Shown here in pieces: positions 42,343 through 54,329 of a stretch of 64,000 nt of DNA. The DNA is from Sthenelais limicola (taxonomy: Eukaryota; Annelida; Polychaeta; Phyllodocida; Sigalionidae). The stretch covers positions 8,027,685-8,091,684 of the forward strand of contig OW804097.1 in NCBI GenBank assembly GCA_942159475.1. The letters are read 5' to 3'. Each line of letters opens with the position of its first letter. The first letter of the stretch is position 1. The notes beneath the pieces are model-generated. The model ran no database searches and was not told the origin of the DNA. It was given only the letters and a program-made list of their open reading frames with translations. The position numbers and the translations under genes are program-made.

Positions 42343-44060
42343 GAATTTTTATTTCTCATCATCAATGGTACAGTTACATAAAGGAGAAAAAGGGAAGGTA
42401 TATAATAGATAATATACAATATGTAATCTGTCATCACACACTATTTGGTATGTTGATCTTCCCAGATTTCCTGATAATTTAGACTACTACATTGTTTTAG
42501 ATTTACTGTTATACATTTGTGGAAAATTTAACGACTATCTGATATATATATGCAGTTGTACATAAGTTTACAATATATTTTGACAATATTATATTTAGTG
42601 GAAAGTTTTAATTGTTAATGTTTGACAGGTGTTTGATTCAGATGTGTTATGTTAATAATACTTATACAAGATTTGACGGAAATTCTACATCATATAACAA
42701 TTAATAGTCGACATGCCTGCATTTTTGATTTACACAGTATTTAGACATCAATGAAATACATATCATGTTATAACAACAACAATTTTCATATATACAGTTT
42801 GGACGGATTCTAACCTATACTGGTTTACAATTTTTGTGACTGGAGTACTGGAGTACTTTTCTTGTCCTTTCTTTAATAAGGACAAATATATGTAACAACT
42901 AAATGTTGTCAATTATATCGTTTCTTATAGCACGTCGTTGACGTTACTATTTATATTATCCTTTGTTGGACTATATTTACTCTTTAGAAAAGTTTTAAAT
43001 TCTTCAAGGGTTTTATATAGCTGATGTTTAGGGGCCAAGTTATTCCATAGTTCTGGAATTTGATATATGAATGACTTTTTTATTTTTTCAGTTTGAGGTC
43101 TTATTGTTTTCATTTTTTTTCCTTTTGCAAGTGACCTAAGATTTATTGGTCTTTTGTCTAGATTTATGTTTATTTGGGCTGCCTTAAAACCCATTTCCAG
43201 GAGGTGAGCCTCACGTCTGTGCTCAAGTTTTTCCAGACCTAAGTCAATATGAGCTTGGTCAGTATTTGACCTCTTCTCCATATTATGTATAATTCTTATA
43301 GCCGAATTTTGCGCTACTTGCAACTTTTTTAGTTCAGATTTGTTTCCACCACTGTATAATAAATCCCCAAATTCTAATAATGGTCTAATGGCAACCTTAT
43401 ATACTGTCAATAGAGTGCTCTTTCCAGCTGCTTGTTTTAACTTAGCAAGACTGAAAATTTTATTTCTAGCAGTCGCTAGACGTTTAATCATGTGTTGCTT
43501 GAAGTTCAAATTTTCATCTACTATGACACCCAAATATTTATATTTAGATGTGTTTTCAATCTCCACATCTCCAATATAAAAACCTGGATCCTGTAGTTCG
43601 TTCTGAGAGGGTTTCTTTCTATTTACCTCCATGACTTTACTTTTTTTTATGTTTAGAGATATCATATTTTCTCTGCACCATAAATTCACCCTATTAAGAT
43701 CAAATTGTAATTCTTTTTGCAATATTTTCGTGTCACTATTTGAATTATATAAGACGGTATCGTCTGCAAATAAGATTACACTTGAATATTTGATCCACTT
43801 TTGTAGGTCGTTTATGTAAATTTGAAACAACAGTGGCCCCAAGGCAGTTCCTTGAGGAACACCACAAGTGACTTTTTCTTTTTTGGAGGTGCTATTATTT
43901 ACAACTACCGCTTGACTTCGATTTGATAAATAATCTTTGAACCAATTCAAAGCGTATTCATCAAGTCCTATTTGCCCTAATTTTATATATAGCCTGCTAT
44001 GGTTCACCGTGTCAAAGGCTTTTTTAAAATCTAAAAAAGCCAATAACGACGATTGCCTAC
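42331..44060 (-). mobile_element. 5'-truncated LINE, - strand, tail-to-tail with the previous one
   Basis: Open frame 42925-44043 (372 codons, minus) starts inside RT block 3 (LAFLDFKKAFDTVNHSRL). It includes CGVPQGTALGPLLF, LFADDTVLY and YKYLGVIVDENLN, then the C-terminal region ending LWNNLAPKHQ, and stops at TAG. The 3' UTR runs left to the TATTATTAT tract that also ends the + strand LINE. Catalytic Asp residues are intact but endonuclease and RT blocks 0-2 are missing. Confidence 0.85.
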
Positions 44061-44279
44061 ATGGTACACATGTACATATTATATCATCATACCCTCATCT
44101 AAACAATAACCCATCCCATCTCATCTCATTCCACACCTATTAACTACTAGCTTTTCTTCTTTTTCTTTTCTTTTATTTTTTTATTTAAATATCTGGGTAA
44201 TCCCGGAAAATCTGCTTGATTCTGAATATAACCTTGTGCATGCCACCATGCCAGGGTTGGGGTGGAAATCGGACAATGA
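44061..44279. other. No gene recognised
   Basis: Short AT-rich and pyrimidine-rich stretch between the LINE and the MITE fragment. Confidence 0.4.
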
Positions 44280-44430
44280 GACCGATCCCCAAATATTCGG
44301 CATTGAATTGATTCTAGCAATCTGTTTGATTAGGTTGAACTGTATTTTGAACTTTATTTTCTTCTGACATTTGGGTTATTTGAGAAGATTGGCGAAGTTG
44401 AATTGTACATTTTCTGAAAATCTGACCCTT
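44280..44430. mobile_element. MITE right half (GGGTCAG family)
   Basis: ATTCGGCATTGAATTGATTC...GAATTGTACATTTTC(T)GAAAATCTGACCC matches the right part of the copy at 30430-30614. The left end is missing. It could be the other half of 39638-39705, but the flanking four bases (ATAT versus TTAT) do not agree. Confidence 0.75.
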
Positions 44431-45185
44431 ATAGAGTTGTGTTTGAGAATGGGGGATTGGTCACCAACGCCCAACACTAGGGGGAGCCACCAATGCCACA
44501 GAATGAAATCATTCCAACAAACTTAGGACCACAAATCCAGGGTAAGTGTTGTAGTTAGAATAGAATAGAATAGAAAAATCTTTTATTCATCAAAGGGTTT
44601 ACATTTAAGTTGACGAACAGGTTGACAGTTAGTATTGGTATCAATCTGTATACTTAATCCCACCTCCCAGCATGCTGGAAAGAACCAGTATATCCTGTCT
44701 ATATCGCTGTGTTGTGACCTGGCGCTTCAGAAAGAATACAAAATAGTACTCTAGTTGTCACCATGTCCCTGGCATATATGCTAAAACCAGTGATGACCCC
44801 TGATGGAAATTAGGGTAATTAAGAGGTAGAGAAATAGAATAGGGAGGGGGGGGGGGATGGTAATTAGTCCATGGTAGATATCTTTTGAGTTGCGCAACTG
44901 CAAACTCCCATTGGCTCAGCATTGCAGACTTTTCTGTTTTTCATCATACCAAGGAGTTTTAAATCTTTGAACCCCAGATATCACTCAATTAGTGCAAAAA
45001 ATCCATTATGACTACTGGGACCTTTAAAACTTGGGACAATGTATAGAGTGTCCATGTATAGAGTGTCAATGGGGATTGTTTACTTCCGATCAATGCATTG
45101 GTAATTAACTTTAATAGGGGATTTGCATGTCTACAGTGCATGCTGGGATGGATTCAGTTCAGATCTGACATACAAATATTTAATT
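44431..45185. other. Intergenic; possible LINE 3' end at 44556-44760 (-)
   Basis: A (TAGAA)n tract at 44558-44576 followed by CTTTTATTCATCAAAGGG resembles the tail and 3' UTR of a minus-strand LINE. No protein is left. A run of 13 Gs interrupted by one A lies near 44842. The stretch 45115-45175 is related to 62815-62880 (inverted). Confidence 0.4.
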
Positions 45186-47720
45186 CAATTCAATTCAAAG
45201 CATTTTTTATTTATACGAGAAAGGTGTACAAAAAGGAGACCTCTATCTGAAAGGTGACTTCCAGGTCTTCCAGCGGGGTTCCTGACTAGTTGCTACCGGA
45301 AAAAGAAATTTTGATTTCATATTACTATGCCAAAAATAAACTTTAGGGCTATTTTCTAGTATCTAATCTAGGAGTATTAAGTTAAAGTGAGAAGCAGTTC
45401 ATAGCTCATATATGTAGCTAACAGTTAATACAATCTATCTAAAGCAGTTTAATCAATTCATCAGTAGTAGAGACAAATAATAAAACAAGGTTTAGCAGTA
45501 GAAACAGTAATAACACACTCATAATAATACACACATGCAAAGATGCCACAGTATAGAGTGGTCTACAATACATCAATTTCATTTAAATATACATCAATAA
45601 TTTTGCTGAACAATTTCCGGTTCTCTACCTGGTGAGCAGCAGTTTCAAGGGAATTCCAGTATTTTGCAGATTTATAAGTAAATGAGTTTAAAGTTTTTGT
45701 GAATTTTGGCTGTAATAATTTAAAATTTCGTTTGCCTTTAACATGACTTCTAGTTGATAGTATTCTATTATCCAAAAGTTTTTCATCATTAGCCATGAAG
45801 TGGCTTAAATTTATTGTATATATTTTTTTGTCTTCTTTTATCTAGGTGTAACAAATTTAGATCTAAGTGTTCTTGATCTATATTAGACCATGTTGCTTTT
45901 CCAAAAATAATACAAAGTGCTAAAATTTGCAAAGACTAGGGCTTACCAAGTAGTGATTTTGGTCCGGAGTCTAAAAAATGCATTTTTTTTATCCATGTAA
46001 AAACTTTTTCATCATTCATATTTTTCATGACAAGATCAGCACTATGTGGATCTTTAATTTTTGCTGCAAAGCCTGGACCAATATCTAGAAAGAAAGAATT
46101 AAATTCAGAGGCTATCTGAGATGACTCTACACTCTGACCTTTTTCGAGATCAATTTGTGTTATTTACCGAGATTTGTCCTGGATTTATTAGGGGTTTCAG
46201 AATTTCCCAGATTTTTGGGGGGTTTGCTTCATTAATTTGTAGCTGTTCCCTAATAAATTTGGCTTTAGCTTTTTTACATTTATAATTAGCCTCATTTCTA
46301 GTTAGTTTTGCCTGAATTAGTATATCTTGGTTGTCATCTCTCCTAGCCTTACTGAACAGATAATCCCTCCTATTCATTAAGTAATCAGTTCTTCAGTTGC
46401 CCATTTCGGTTTTCTTTTTACTTCTTTAAACTCACATCCTATCTAGAAAATGTATTATTTTCCCCATGTATAATTTTCCAGCATTCTGACACATCAGTAT
46501 GATTGAAATATAATTTCCAATACGAATCCACTAATATTTCAAAATCTTTTAGTCCAGGGACTTTTTATTTTGTGCTCAAAAAGTTCAGAACTTTTTGGGC
46601 ACAAAATAAAGGAATATCACTAGAACTGTTCTTTGTTTTTTCCTTATTGCAAAGTGGGGAAGTGATCTGAAATGTTAAGATCAATGATCCCAGCGGAATT
46701 CAGAATATTTGAGTTTTGAGTATAATAGTGTTATAGTATATAATAGTGTTTGATCTTAAAGTTGATCTTGTTGGTTCATTAGTATATTGAGTCAGTTGAA
46801 ACCTATGTACCATATCCCTGTAGTTTGAAGATTGCAGATTTGGCATTTTTGAGTATATTTATATCCATGTTAAGATCTAAAATTATAATTTCCTTCTCAG
46901 TATCTAGTAAGTATTTCACTCATGGTGTCAATGAAATTCTGCAGGACGCCACTGGGTGGGCGATAAGTATTTAATAGTATTATTTATTTGTTTTTGATTA
47001 GTAGTATTTGAACGTCAATATATTCATTTGACCTATTCAATTACCAGTAACTGTCTTGATCTGTGGTGTGGTTCACATGTGAATAGATACACAACCCACC
47101 ACCTCTTTTTTTCCTCTTTCTATTCTGTCGAAATAGATTATATGTGATGTGTTTCAGGAAAATGAGTCATAAGTAGCAAAATTGATATTTTTCAAAGTGT
47201 TTTTTTCACTAGATCACAGTATTGGAATGTTCTGATTTTTGGAGAGTTCATCACTTATAGATATATCAATCGATGTATTAAATTTCAGGACAATGTATAT
47301 AATATATTCTTTCGTTTTAAAGGTCCTCATATGGACTACATTTATTTACTTTACTGTTTATTGACCCCCAGATATATTGGAAACTTTTTTTTTCAAAAAC
47401 GAAAATATCAAACTTAAAATCTAGAAATGCTTATTAGATTATTAGACTGTTTACTATCATTGGAATCGGCTTGATCTCATCTTTTCAAATATAATGATAT
47501 CTCAAAATCGATTTTTTGCGACTTATGACTCATTTCCCTGAAACACATCACATATTTGCTAGGTTCTACTTGGTTATCATGAGTGTTATTATTCAGACAT
47601 GTTTCTCACAGGCAGAGAAAATCAACAGACTCATCTGACATTAATAGTTGGATTGGTTCATAGTTTGGTAGGATGCTTCAGCAACAAATTTACCCCCCTT
47701 CAGGGTTTTGAGTTCTTTAA
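45186..47720 (-). mobile_element. LINE relic lacking its reverse transcriptase
   Basis: Reading the minus strand one finds endonuclease pieces SILPNYEPIQLLMSDES, VDFLCL-ETCLNNNTHDNQ, RGGGLCIYSH, NTYRPPSGVLQNF, IIILDLNMDI and LNISDHFP. These are followed by the pre-RT linker (46150-46377, IREQLQINEANPPKIWEIL), GPGFAAKIKDPHSADLV and then directly LDSGPKSLL and the C-terminal tail (45563-45796, AKYWNSLE). The whole RT core is missing at a junction near 45972. A 416-bp palindromic element (47140-47555) splits the endonuclease. The tail is (TTGAA)n at 45183-45197. It is the same family as 27240-29280. Confidence 0.8.
47140..47555. mobile_element. 416-bp MITE inserted in a LINE
   Basis: The left end ATATGTGATGTGTTTCAGGA is mirrored at the right end, and the inverted similarity continues through ATGAGTCATAAGT(A/C)GCAAAA (about 40 bp). 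LINE endonuclease coding sequence can be read on both sides, proving insertion into the LINE. Confidence 0.8.
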
Positions 47721-48679
47721 AATTGGACAAACAAACATTTTGGTCCTTTTTCTCTATCATTCACCCACTATACAGACAATTATATGAGTGGTAAATGACA
47801 TCAAATGTAATAAAAGGACAATATGCGACTATAAGCGACTAGTAAATGATGTATTAATACAGATCTAGGACGGATTGAGCACCAGGTTGTAGCACCAAGG
47901 ATCGCATGCCCTTTAAGTCAAAAGTTCAATAACTTAAACTTCGAATAAGTTTACATCAAAACATATGTAGGATACCAATTGTAAACAATGAGTATCTGGG
48001 GTATCACAAACAAAAATATATGCTCTCCGTGCTGTATATCTCCTGTATATTTCCTGTTTATCTCCAGAAGTTAAACTTATTGGAAGTTCAAGTTACCATA
48101 TCATCCCTCATAGCAGCATGTCTTTGAGAGCACTAAAGCCAAGTTACCCATCATAGGATCAACATGCCATAAGGTATGGGGTTAATTACTGAGTTGTCAT
48201 AATCAGTTGAGAAACAAATAGATAAGTAACATTTACATATACATAAGAGCTAACTAAGGATAATCATTGGAAATCCTCACAGTATACATTAAATCCCTAC
48301 TATGTTTTCACATTTTTAGGGGCCCAATATTTGGCAACATTTTTATTTTATCGAAAATTGCAAGAATTCTTTCACCAATAACACAGCTTTTATAAATGAT
48401 CTATTAAAACCAAATGCATTATGGGAAAGATGGGGATGTGTGTTATAGAAACATGTATAACACATGGATATTGACATTAGAGCATTGATAAATAGTCCAT
48501 GCTGAACATGGCATGTTTTATATAGATTTTACACTGTATTATTAGTCCCATAATTCCATGCGAATCAAGATTCAAAATGGCGCCTATGAATATTTGCTTA
48601 CTGCCGCCATGACACATGGAGTTCTTACAGTGGCTAATGTACTGTTTATGGTGACCCACCATGGATTTGTTGATGTACT

Positions 48680-49006
48680 GTTTATTTTTATTTTTTTTAT
48701 TGAGATCACGTACAAAGACACAAGGGATTCCTATTCTCTGGTCTTTGTTTAAATAATATAACTCACAGATTGGTTTACTTAGGGAAGTCTTAGATACAAA
48801 AGAAATGCAGAAGAGAAAAGAGACAGTAAAGAAAGGTTAGAACGAAGAAGGTGATTCCAAGTTATGAGAGCAGGTGAGAGGGATGAGGGTGATTAGTGAA
48901 GGGTGGAGTTGCTGCTACAACTGACACAATAGCTGCTGAGGCACTTGCACTGTTGGCTAAGTAGTTAATTAAAACTTTGCATGATATAAGATAGGTATAT
49001 TGTTAA
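48680..49006. other. 327-bp segment present only in copy B
   Basis: Flanked by near-identical 38-bp direct repeats (TGTTTATGGT...GGATTTGTTGATGTA at 48641-48679 and 49007-49045). Copy A has one repeat only. No protein is encoded. Confidence 0.65.
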
Positions 49007-49166
49007 TATTGTTTATGGTTCCCCACCATGGATTTGTTGATGTAGGGAGAACACCTATGATTTCCTCTTATGCTCCATTTGTAGGAAGCAAGAGGGGATG
49101 ATTCATGTCACTATACACCAGAAGATATGCTCCTATAATCATTGCTGGGAATATTGACCTTGTACT

Positions 49167-52100
49167 TCAACACACTAAACATAAGTTATGGGGTCTCATG
49201 TGTATCTTCAGTGCTCCAGCCTGTGCTGTCCTATAGTCACACTCAGTACATTCATGAGGCTTTTCCCCAGTATGGGTTCTCAGGTGTCTCCTCAGGTGTC
49301 CCGCCCGAGCTGTCCTATAGTCACACACAGTACATACATAGGGCTTTTCTCCAGTATGGGTTCTCATGTATATCTTCAGTGCTCCCGCCCGTGCTGCCCT
49401 ATAGTCACACAGTACATTCATGAGGCTTTTCTCCAGTATGTTTTCTCATGTGTACCTTCAGGTGTCCAGTCTGTGCTGTCCTATAGTCACACACAGTACA
49501 TACATAGGGCTTTTCTCCAGTATGTTTTCTCATGTGTACCTTCAGGTGTCCAGCATGTATTGTCCAATAGTCACACACAGTACATTCATGGCGCTTGTTT
49601 CCAGTATGTTTTCTCATGTGCACCCTCAGGTCTCCAGGCTGTGCTGTCCTATAGTCACACACAGTACATTCATGAGGCTTATCCCCAGTATGTTTTCTCA
49701 TGTGTCTCCTCAAGTCTCCACCTGCTGCTGTCCTATAGTCACACACAGTACATACATAGGGCTTTTCTCCAGTATGTGTTCTCATGTGTCTCATCAGTTG
49801 TTCAGCCCGTGCTGCCCTATAGTCACACTCAGTACATTCATGGGGCTTTTCCCCAGTATGTTTTCTCATGTGTAATTTCAGGTCTGCAGCACGTATTGTC
49901 CTATAGTCACACACAGTACATTCATGAGGCTTATCTCCAGTATGTGTTCTCATGTGTCTCCTCAGAGTTTCAGCCTGTGCTGTCCTATAGTCACACTCAG
50001 TACATTCATGGGGCTTGTTTCCAGTATGTTTTCTCATGTGTACCCTCAGGTATCCAGCATGTGTTGTCCTATAGTCACATTCAGTACATTCATGAGGCTC
50101 TTCTCCAGTATGTGTTTTCATGTGTGTCCTCAGGCCTCCAGCCTGTGCTGACCTATAGTCACACTCAGTACATACATAGGGCTTTTCCCCAGTATGTTTT
50201 CTCATGTGTAATTTCAGGTGTCCAGCTTGTATTGTCCAATAGTCACACACAGTACATTCATGGCGCTTGTTTCCAGTATGTTTTCTCATGTGCACCCTCA
50301 GGTCTCCAGGCTGTGCTGTCCTATAGTCACACACAGTACATTCATGAGGCTTATCCCCAGTATGTTTTCTCATGTGTCTCCTCAAGTCTCCACCTGCTGC
50401 TGTCCTATAGTCACACACAGTACATACATAGGGCTTTTCTCCAGTATGTGTTCTCATGTGTCTCATCAGTTGTTCAGCCCGTGCTGCCCTATAGTCACAC
50501 TCAGTACATTCATGGGGCTTTTCCCCAGTATGTTTTCTCATATGTAATTTCAGGTCTGCAGCACGTATTGTCCTATAGTCACACACAGTACATTCATGAG
50601 GCTTATCTCCAGTATGTGTTCTCATGTGTCTCCTCAGAGTTTCAGCCTGTGCTGTCCTATAGTCACACTCAGTACATTCATGGGGCTTTTCCCCAGTATG
50701 TTTTCTCATGTGTACCCTCAGGTATCCAGCATGTGTTGTCCTATAGTCACACTCAGTACATTCATGAGGCTCTTCTCCAGTATGTGTTTTCATGTGTCTC
50801 CTCAGGCCTCCAGCCTGTGCTGACCTATAGTCACACTCAGTACATACATAGGGCTTTTCCCCAGTATGTTTTCTCATGTGTAATTTCAGGTGTCCAGCAC
50901 GTATTGTCCAATAGTCACACACAGTACATTCATGGCGCTTGTTTCCAGTATGTTTTCTCATGTGCATCCTCAGGTCTCCAGGCTGTGCTGTCCTATAGTC
51001 ACACACAGTACATTCATGAGGCTTATCCCCAGTATGTTTTCTCATGTGTCTCCTCAAGTCTCCACCTGCTGCTGTCCTATAGTCACACACAGTACATACA
51101 TAGGGCTTTTCTCCAGTATGTGTTCTCATGTGTCTCATCAGTTGTTCAGCCCGTGCTGCCCTATAGTCACACTCAGTACATACATAGGGCTTTTCCCCAG
51201 TATGTTTTCTCATGTGTAATTTCAGGTGTCTAGCACGTATTGTCCAATAGTCACACACAGTACATTCATGGCGCTTGTTTCCAGTATGTGTCCGCATGTG
51301 TCTCCTCAGGTGTTCAGCCCATGCTGTCCTATAGTCACAGACTGTACATTTATGTTTCCTCTCACCAGTGTGGATGAGCAAATGTTTCTCTAAACATCTG
51401 CTCTCTGTAAACCCTTCAACACACACACTACAGTTGTGTAGTTTATCCCCAGTATGAGTCACATTGTGTATATTGGCCACCAGTAGAGTAGGTACAAAAG
51501 TCACACTTGTAGATTTTCCTGTCTCTCCTGCCTCCCCTGTATGAGTCACACTGTGATGCACCATGCCTTCTGACATCTGTATAGTTTCCATGAGTACCAA
51601 GGGTACACAAGCCCCATTTGCTGCCTGTCCGGTCTCCATGAGTACAGTAGGTGCGCTAGTCATACTTGTAGCATTTGCTGCCTGTCCTGTCTCCATGAGT
51701 ACAGTAGGTGCACTAGTCACACTTGTAGCATTTGCTGCCTGTCCTGTCTCCATGAGTACAGTAGGTGCACTAGTCATACTTGTAGCATTTGCTGCCCGTC
51801 CTGTCTCCATGAGTACAGTAGGTGCACTAGTTACACTTGTAGCATTTGCTGTCTGTCCTGTCTCCATGAGTTCAGTAGGTGCACAAGTCACACTTGTAGC
51901 ATTTCCTGCCCGTCCTGTCTCCATGAGTACAGTAGATGCACTAGTCACACTTGTAGCATTTGCTGTCTGTCCTGTCTCCATGAGTACAGTAGGTGCACTA
52001 GTCACACTTGTAGCATTTGCTGTCTGTCCTGTCTCCATGAGTACAGTAGGTGCACTAGTCACACTTGTAGCATTTGCTGTCTGTCCTGTCTCCATGAGTT

Positions 52101-52609
52101 CAGTAGGTGCACAAGTCACACTTGTAGCATTTCCTGCCCGTCCTGTCTCCATGAGTACAGTAGATGCACTAGTCACACTTGTAGCATTTGCTGCCTGTCC
52201 TGTCTCCATGAGTACAGTAGGTGCACAAGTCACACTTGTAGCATTTGCTGCCTGTCCTGTCTCCATGAGTACAGTAGATGCACTAGTCACACTTGTAGCA
52301 TTTGCTGCCTGTCCTGTCTCCATGAGTACAGTAGGTGCACAAGTCACACTTGTAGCATTTGCTGCCTGTCCTGTCTCCATGAGTACAGTAGGTGCACAAG
52401 TCACACTTGTAGCATTTGCTGCCTGTCCTGTCTCCATGAGTACAGTAGATGCACAAGTCACACTTGTAGCATTTCCTGCCCGTCCTGTCTCCATGAGTAC
52501 AGTAGGTGCACAAGTCACACTTGTAGCATTTGCTGCCCGTCCTGTCTCCATGAGTACAGTAGGTGCACAAGTCACACTTGTAGCATCTGCTGTCTCCACT
52601 CCTCAGACC
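49167..52609 (-). CDS. Multi-C2H2 zinc-finger gene, copy B
   Basis: The exon begins after TATATATTTGCAG (52609). The main open frame (52599 to 49405) has 18 repeats of METGQAANATSVTCAPTVL and then a unique stretch with SVTHTGEAGETGKS. It continues with about 24 fingers of the C-x2-C-x12-H-x3-H type (CTVCDYRTAAGGDLRRHMRKH-like) with TGEKPHE linkers and stops after HECTV, where two bases are missing. In the next frame three more fingers follow (49421-49167), ending [12 protein letters not shown]. Nucleic-acid binding in the nucleus is expected from the family. The METG frame has an in-frame TGA just after the splice site, so the first usable ATG is 52551-52549. It may be a functional gene or a pseudogene. 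Confidence 0.75.
49560..50903 (-). repeat. Higher-order repeat: two 672-bp blocks of eight fingers
   Basis: TTCATGAGGCTTATCTCC occurs at 49921 and again at 50593, 672 bp apart (8 x 84 bp), and the surrounding eight-finger blocks are nearly identical. A third partial block continues to about 51220. This indicates recent unequal exchange inside the array. Confidence 0.88.
51626..52597 (-). repeat. 57-bp minisatellite, copy B
   Basis: About sixteen 57-bp units (19 codons) plus one 48-bp unit at the 5' end. In the splice-compatible frame a unit reads KCYKCDLCTYCTHGDRTGS, open for the first 110 codons (52609 to 52283). Later units acquire TAG. Confidence 0.88.
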
Positions 52610-52708
52610 CTGCAAATATATAAAGAGGTGATCAGTTTACATCAAAGAGAAGATCAACTCTCTGAATATTTCTTTTCTACAGTTTGGGGAGAAACGTTTG
52701 ACACTCCC

Positions 52709-54329
52709 GGTTTTGACACTCGGTTTTGACACTCCCGGTTTTTGATGATGTTATGTATTATAAAGATTGTTCGGTCAACAGCGCCACCATATTCCTCGAT
52801 ATATCGAAAGCTTTTAACAGTGTCAATATCAATCTATTGCTGTATAAATTGAAAAACCTAGGCTTTAATGATATGATGATGAATTTATTGACTTCGTACT
52901 GTACCAACAGAACACAAAAGACTGTATTTAATGGCTGCATGTCCGAGAAAATCGTATTAAAAAGTATTATAGGGCCGCTAATGTTTACTATTTATTTAAA
53001 TGATCTTGTTAAATGTAACTTTCACGGAAAGCTTGTACTATATGCGGACGACTGCGCTATCATTATGCCAATCTTAGGCAAGGATTCTATTAAGGTCTTA
53101 CAGCACGATCTGGATAAATTTAATGCATGGGCAAAGAACAACTATTTGAAGGTGAATGAAAACAAAACCAAGATCCTGATCTTTAGAAGCACTAGTGATC
53201 GTTACATAAAAATTATGTCCACCGTATACATGAATGGGAAAAGCATTGATTATGTCGACGAGTTCAAATACTTGGGTACTTGGTTAACTAGCAACTTGTC
53301 TATGATTAAGCAAATTAGTTGCAATTATGGAATAGCTAGTAAATACCTAAACAGGCTTATAAAGGTTAAACATCTGTTCTCCACCGAAAGATGTCTCTTG
53401 ATTTATAAAACGTTTATCTTACCATTAATCGAACAATCTTGTGTTTTTATAGATCTCGCGACTAAAAGCAGTTATATAAGGTTGCAAAAGTTACAAAACA
53501 AAGCCTTACATATTATTTAATTATCCATTATATAAGAGGAAAGGCTTATTTGAGATACATTAGCACTGTAATATACTTCCCCTAGCCATTAGGAGGGAGA
53601 TCAGAGCATTATGTTTACTTGCCAGGACGGGATCCTTCACCGAACAAAATACAGGTTATCGTTTACGTGGAGGTAATCTAAGAAAAGTTAAAGTTGTTAG
53701 ATGGAAAAAGAGCAGGCTAAGCAGATGTATAGCTGGCAGAGTCAACAATATATGGAATGGCCTGCCTGAGAAAGTCAGGACAGAGACTGACGCAAATTTA
53801 TTGAAAACAACAATCAAGAACAGGTATTGAGAGAGCTTTATACAATCTGGTCGGGTTGACATGTAAGATCAGAATTTAACGTAGATGAGGAAATGTACAA
53901 TTTTGCAACAAAATTTCAACAACATAATTCCCCCTTGACATAAGAGCCTATTTATAACGATATCCTCTGGACAAACAATTAGTCTGGTAACAATGTTGAA
54001 TCTTTTGTCATAGATATTTGATATAAAATGGTTTGCGTGTGAGTGCACGGCGCAGGTGGTGGGTTATTTTATTACAGCACTCCAAATATATACCGACATA
54101 CAAATGTTATAATGGTATAATATACTGGTCTGCTATTACATTTTAAGCATGTCATACGATCTACAAAACGAACATTGTTACTTTGTTGTTAGAACTAGAA
54201 CCGAATTAATTTAAATACCTTAATGCTAAATTTAATAATTTAAATCAGGCTAGTCTGAGAATATTTATGCTTGATGTATGAAAATGTCTTCTTGTCCTGA
54301 ATAAAATATTTTTAAAATCAAAATCAAAA
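52709..54329 (+). mobile_element. 5'-truncated LINE inserted in copy B
   Basis: Copy A runs GTTTGAAACTCCCTCCC without interruption. In copy B the LINE lies between GTTTGACACTCCC and AAAACTCCCTCCC, with ACTCCC duplicated. The open frame 52726-53520 has FLDISKAFNSVN, IIGPLMFTIYLNDL, LYADDCAIIM and FKYLGTWL. RT block 4 lacks GVPQG (VLKSIIGPL), an in-frame loss. After a frameshift the C-terminus goes on with RVNNIWNGLPEKVRTET. The tail is TTTTAAAATCAAAATC. Confidence 0.85.

Noticed and set aside
39638..44430. One MITE split by both LINEs
   Set aside because: The left and right MITE halves could belong together, but their flanking four bases (ATAT versus TTAT) do not match the 4-bp duplication seen in intact copies.
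49188..51233. 681-codon + strand open frame
   Set aside because: Antisense shadow of the zinc-finger array in copy B, same reasoning as for copy A.
51563..52729. 388-codon + strand open frame of VSMSTVGALVTLVAFA repeats (and 32590-33132 in copy A)
   Set aside because: Antisense of the 57-bp and 48-bp minisatellites; hydrophobic by chance, not a membrane protein.
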